DNA of 64,000 nt from Ascaris suum (lineage: Eukaryota; Nematoda; Chromadorea; Rhabditida; Ascarididae). Positions 62,344 through 64,000 of the stretch are shown here, piece by piece. The position numbers were made by a program, and so were the translations under genes. The stretch is from the NCBI GenBank assembly GCA_013433145.1, contig CM024172.1, positions 5,093,213 through 5,157,212 of the forward strand. The letters run 5' to 3'. Below the pieces are notes generated by a model, which saw nothing but the letters and a program-made list of their open reading frames with translations, was not told the DNA's origin and did no database searches. Position 1 is the first letter of the stretch. Each line of letters opens with the position of its first letter.

Positions 62344-63858
62344 AGTTACTCATTTGAAAGTGATTAAATCTGTGGCATTGTTAGTCGAGGTTTCGAGAAC
62401 TTGCAATACGTGCGCATGAACCTCACTGTGCTCTGAGCGGCATATCTAAATCATTAGCACATAAGTTACTTTCCACTATTAATTACTCTTTGTAACAATT
62501 TTGTTTGTTGAGCCGCTTGATTGTAACCCTGCAGCAGCTCGAGTGTGATAGTGGACAATGGCCATTGTTGTGAAATGCTCGTGTGGAGTCGCTTTGGTAC
62601 CGCGAGTAGGCTATATAAGGACTGCCAGTGCCCACTCGTTGTTGTTGGTACTGTTCTTTGGGCTGTTGGTTTGTGCGGTTGTGGTGCGTTGTGTTCATTG
62701 TTACTGTTCGTCGCTGTTATTAGAATAAAAGTGTATCACCCATGTTACATGGGCCCCATGTAACGACCCGAACTCCTTTCGGGCCACCGGTTTTTACTGA
62801 GCACCCTGCGCACAACACACTTTTATTAGATACACATACGGCTATCGAGTTTATTGTTACAGGTGTGTGATTTCGATGTGCGGATGATAAATGGTCTGCA
62901 TACTATCAGGAAAACTTGTAGGCGGCTTGTTGTACATTATTCGATGACGAAAATTTCGGTAAGGATTTTTGCAAGTGTGAATCGCAGCATTCGATGGCTC
63001 ATCCGTCACTCGTTTATTTAAACTTCACAACAACTGCAATCATTTTAGCGATGTTTTGTGCGAATATTTTGGGTTTTCTTATCATCAATGCTTGATCGAT
63101 AACTTGAAAGTACTGAATTTGTTCGCTTTTGGGGTTGTGCCGTGTTGAATTTCGATGCTGTTCGTTTTTCCAATTGGGGTTCAATTTGAAGTCAGTTTGT
63201 TTGTGGCCAAGTCAGGAGTGAGCTTGCACAACTCATTCCTACTTAGTCCTGTTCGATTACTCAGTAAGTATTTCATTTTTCATTGGTCGTTTTTGCCGTT
63301 TCTTTTCTCTTTGATATTCTCCCTCTGATGTCTCCTCGATCCCCTCAGCACTCCTTTCCTTCGTTTTAATCTTGCTTACAAGGGTTTTTCACCAAAAAAC
63401 GCTGCTTGGAAGTTTATCTTTCTGAATAGATCATGAAATCGCTCTCTATAGTCATCTTTAATCTTTTGTTGCTACTTGTTTTATAAATATGGGTTGATGC
63501 ACCCCTCGCCTGGGAGAAGAACTGTCAGGTGTCACATTCAACGACAACATATCGATGGTTAGTTGGATGGCCTGGCTGATGTTTTGCGCAAATGGTCTTT
63601 GAATTTCGTACGAGGGTTTACCTTTTGATAATGCATAATGAGATGACAGATTATATTCTGCCCAAGTTTGTTTTGCATCTGTTACATCTTGATGTGCGCG
63701 TATATATCACTTGCTAATATCTGCATTATGAATGGATTTTTAAGGATTTATTAATCAGAAGCGAAAGTGGAGTCCCACTGGAAAATTTAGAGAGGTGGTC
63801 TTGTTTGGAGGATGCCGACTTCTCATTTAACCAATTGGAGCAGATTGATGAGTCCGTG
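35955..63858 (+). CDS. Nischarin/IRAS-like protein, 5' part (PX domain then LRR start), continues past the window
   Basis: An acceptor (GATTTTCTGCAG, ends 35954) precedes a 37-nt leader and ATG 35992. Coding exons are 35992-36171, 37435-37578, 60165-60324, 61373-61530, 62863-62958 and 63745-63858, giving 284 residues so far in consistent phase. Residues 14-108 form a PX domain: TYVIKVSIDSFTWTVERRYR, EFESFDL, the PPKKLVGN loop, then LIAHFLDFHEY. The RRY arginine and the PPK loop are the phosphoinositide-binding elements. The next exons follow Nischarin order: EVHSIVEDL, FEFTPIELHAITERMK, GYVGTSNIVWNSLPF, VCDFDVRMINGL, and a first leucine-rich repeat, LEDADFSFNQLEQIDESV. In vertebrates Nischarin binds integrin alpha5, Rac/PAK and endosomal membranes. 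Intron 2 is 22.6 kb and contains a gene on the other strand. A shorter start after the acceptor at 36030 is possible. Confidence 0.88.
36172..37434 (+). other. Nischarin-like gene, intron 1
   Basis: Starts ATG|GTAAAC and ends TTTTCAG. A 104-codon plus frame at 36270-36584 has no domain and no useful splice borders. Nothing else is seen. Confidence 0.6.
37579..39584. other. Large intron 2 of the Nischarin-like gene, part left of the nested gene
   Basis: No supported exon. Plus frames at 37748-38032 and 39094-39348 have no recognisable domain. The 3' UTR of the nested minus-strand gene should occupy the last few hundred bases; I see no perfect AATAAA on that strand close to its stop. Confidence 0.4.
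39585..44277 (-). CDS. TMEM121-family multi-pass membrane protein, nested in the Nischarin intron, 5' end open
   Basis: Six exons join in phase: 44277-44044, 42794-42570, 42451-42357, 41319-41098, 40395-40231 and 39815-39585 (TAG), giving 389 aa. The first about 80 residues are acidic and polar (YEEYGNIPERRQLTEEV, ending PYAIHASP). Membrane segments follow: LFACVLCILLVIVQLGLIDF, SLVIIILIWLIVLAI, WFAYSAVLVGKIVACFRLF, LSLSALIFLLLLEA, YIVYLITAVSFDIIDTVYFL, LPLWLDIVILSLAALNFIMP, then YLGIRIYLYVLLE and VLVVKNVAMIYLAVKEVW, YWRYKRN. Order and motifs (I/LD..Y near TM1, Y.W..WF.Y, FD..D, LPLW, SVLVVKN, YRR-like end) match TMEM121 proteins, which are about 320 aa in vertebrates; biochemical function is poorly known. 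The polar N-terminus is an extension of that core. An upstream 13-nt microexon at 44344-44332 would fit in phase. Confidence 0.8.
41870..41886. repeat. C-rich homopolymer tract
   Basis: Ten C, one T, six C, in an intron of the nested TMEM121-like gene. Prone to replication slippage and sequencing error. Confidence 0.9.
44332..44344 (-). CDS. Possible 13-nt microexon (or exon 3' end) upstream of the TMEM121-like gene
   Basis: TTTCAACTGCAG is followed by TCTCGGCCTAATC and a GT donor (GTAATA). Joined to the exon at 44277 it reads S-R-P-N-H-R-P-Y-E-E-Y-G in frame. The same frame stays open upstream for ten codons (HARAPIDRFQLQ) until a TGA, so it could instead be the 3' end of a slightly longer exon. 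Without transcript data the true 5' exon is unknown. Confidence 0.35.
44345..47843. other. Large intron 2 of the Nischarin-like gene, part right of the nested gene
   Basis: The 5' exon and promoter of the TMEM121-like gene should be somewhere in this stretch or beyond, but I cannot place them. A strong donor (ATCATCAG|GTAAGT) at 47614 follows a short plus frame reading GDAWEDGGIDLKQWYITI; it has no clear acceptor and does not join in frame to the exon-like piece at 47844. Confidence 0.3.
47844..48018 (+). CDS. Exon-like segment, unassigned, inside the Nischarin intron
   Basis: A 175-nt frame sits between a strong acceptor (CTGTATTTCAG) and a consensus donor (GCCAG|GTGGGT). It reads NNPHFENRVFIGNRNRSVTG, then LDFHTSARSDNIAPCGLYCR, ESNHASIIASESQEVVA. 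It enters in phase 1 and leaves in phase 2, so insertion into the Nischarin-like mRNA (phase-0 intron) would break that frame. It must therefore belong to another plus-strand transcript or be a chance frame. A 16-nt segment after an acceptor at 52260 (AGTGTTTCAG) and before GTGAGG would continue it in phase (MVGDQ), and a 3'-terminal-like piece lies at 54974-55038. I recognise no family. Confidence 0.25.
48019..54973. other. Intronic sequence with no firm gene
   Basis: Long frames at 50915-51292 (plus, 125 codons) and 51072-51395 (minus) overlap each other, so at least one is spurious; neither shows a domain. GCTGT is repeated at 51951-51967. Nothing else is supported. Confidence 0.35.
54974..55038 (+). 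CDS. Possible terminal exon fragment, unassigned
   Basis: After TCTATGCAG one frame reads EIIDLIALAEKNIDQFITES then TAA; another, compatible with the phase of the exon-like piece at 47844-48018, reads GNNRFDCPGGKEY then TGA. Both are short, so at most one is real and quite possibly neither. Confidence 0.12.
55039..56993. other. Intronic sequence, nothing recognised
   Basis: No supported exon. The last 150 bases become richer in CpG, leading into the GC-rich patch around 57000-57070. Confidence 0.35.
56994..57069 (+). CDS. Possible first exon with a mitochondrial-type leader
   Basis: In a CpG-rich patch, ATG 56994 opens MLTALLLTRGIAAAGRRVLH then TSDC, an Arg-rich, acid-free leader like mitochondrial presequences. 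A possible donor is AGAC|GTAGTA at 57069. The frame remains open further and then runs into the AT microsatellite. No second exon could be joined convincingly. Chance or a CpG-rich promoter is the alternative. Confidence 0.2.
57268..57340. repeat. AT dinucleotide microsatellite
   Basis: 73 bp of pure AT repeat in intron 2 of the Nischarin-like gene. Confidence 0.97.
58341..58514 (+). CDS. Small coding-like ORF, 57 aa, unassigned
   Basis: ATG 58341 to TAA 58514 reads MPSRIDDFIREQMSHEAMVG, YSLETYQHNCAAQCNSKIFV, RKADGKWAFVDALAHCK. It has a CX3C pair and a third Cys, balanced charge and no signal peptide. An overlapping longer frame (58354-58629) is less protein-like. There is no spliced-leader acceptor before it; the upstream bases are A-rich. 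I do not recognise the product. Confidence 0.2.
   Translation: MPSRIDDFIREQMSHEAMVGYSLETYQHNCAAQCNSKIFVRKADGKWAFVDALAHCK
58515..60164. other. End of Nischarin intron 2, nothing recognised
   Basis: No supported exon until the acceptor CTGCTTTTAG at 60164. Confidence 0.45.
60409..60425. repeat. G17 homopolymer
   Basis: Seventeen consecutive G followed by TGGTGGGGTGGTG, in intron 3 of the Nischarin-like gene. It has G-quadruplex potential and is a likely assembly or length-error site. Confidence 0.95.
62269..62340. repeat. AT dinucleotide microsatellite
   Basis: 72 bp of pure AT repeat in intron 4 of the Nischarin-like gene. Confidence 0.97.
62724..62827. repeat. Nested inverted repeats (outer 11-bp arms, two inner hairpins)
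   Basis: Outer arms AATAAAAGTGT (62724-62734) and ACACTTTTATT (62817-62827) are exact reverse complements. Inside them, GTTACATGGG and CCCATGTAAC (62744-62753 and 62755-62764) form a 10-bp near-perfect palindrome around one C. Then CCCGAA and TTCGGG (62767-62772 and 62778-62783) form a second hairpin. The block ends 35 bp before exon 5 of the Nischarin-like gene. It could be a small non-autonomous mobile element, an LTR remnant or a structured RNA segment. Confidence 0.6.
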
Positions 63859-64000
63859 GTAAGCTCTTTGTATAACCGTTCCATATTCCCGCTTAGTCGC
63901 ATTTATTTGCCGTTAATTTCTGTGGAGAAGTGTCTCCGAAGTAGCATTTGTCAAAAGTATCGTTGTTGATGGAAAATGGCTCAATTCATAATAACCAAAT
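63859..64000 (+). other. Start of Nischarin-like intron 6
   Basis: Begins GTG|GTAAGC after the LRR exon. The remainder of the gene lies outside the window. Confidence 0.7.

Larger units (their letters stand above)
61531..62862 (+). other. Nischarin-like gene, intron 4
   Basis: Starts ATGG|GTGAGT and ends TTGTTACAG. Holds an AT microsatellite at 62269-62340 and a palindrome cluster at 62724-62827. A TATATAAGG (about 62611) and AATAAA (62724) in the same orientation recall a solo LTR, but no paired LTR ends or target duplication are evident. Confidence 0.6.

Noticed and set aside
62580..62830. Solo LTR (TATATAAGG, AATAAA, repeat arms)
   Set aside because: TATA-like box and polyadenylation signal are in suitable order, but no TG...CA ends, second copy or target-site duplication can be seen; the palindromes are reported instead.

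Overview
The window is nuclear DNA of a nematode, most likely clade V (strongylid or rhabditid). The evidence is an exact 22-nt copy of the nematode spliced leader SL1 (minus strand, 8437-8458), short exons with TTTCAG-like acceptors in long AT-leaning introns, AT microsatellites, and a secreted Gly/Trp-rich peptide precursor of nematode type. There is no bacterial-style operon, CRISPR array, rRNA or convincing tRNA. All gene models were built by eye from splice sites, reading phase and remembered protein families; nothing was searched or computed.

Layout. (1) 1-21 kb is gene-poor. Its clearest gene is a two-exon minus-strand peptide gene (2997-4206): signal peptide, Lys-Arg site, Gly/Trp-rich mature peptide. 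A related Gly/Tyr segment lies at 6520-6636, an SL1-headed sequence resembling a retroposed mRNA at about 8181-8458, and possible signal-peptide exons at 756 and 11528. (2) 21.8-31.05 kb holds a complete eight-exon SLC17-type major facilitator transporter on the plus strand (518 aa). Its introns contain a phase-compatible chain of coding-like minus-strand exons (24434-28919), a tentative antisense gene of unknown family. (3) 31-36 kb is intergenic, with a GC-richer stretch and a 10-bp hairpin. (4) From 35,955 to beyond the right edge runs the 5' part of a Nischarin/IRAS-like gene: PX domain, then the start of the leucine-rich repeats. Its second intron is 22.6 kb (37579-60164). (5) Inside that intron, on the opposite strand, lies a TMEM121-family multi-pass membrane protein gene (39585-44277, 5' end unresolved). 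The rest of the intron holds only isolated exon-like pieces and microsatellites.

The three well-supported genes are ordinary housekeeping or membrane genes of unrelated function: a carrier, a phosphoinositide/endosome-associated scaffold and a membrane protein. Their arrangement is notable for nesting and antisense overlap. The most distinctive items are the peptide precursor, the SL1 relic and the nested palindromes just before Nischarin exon 5.
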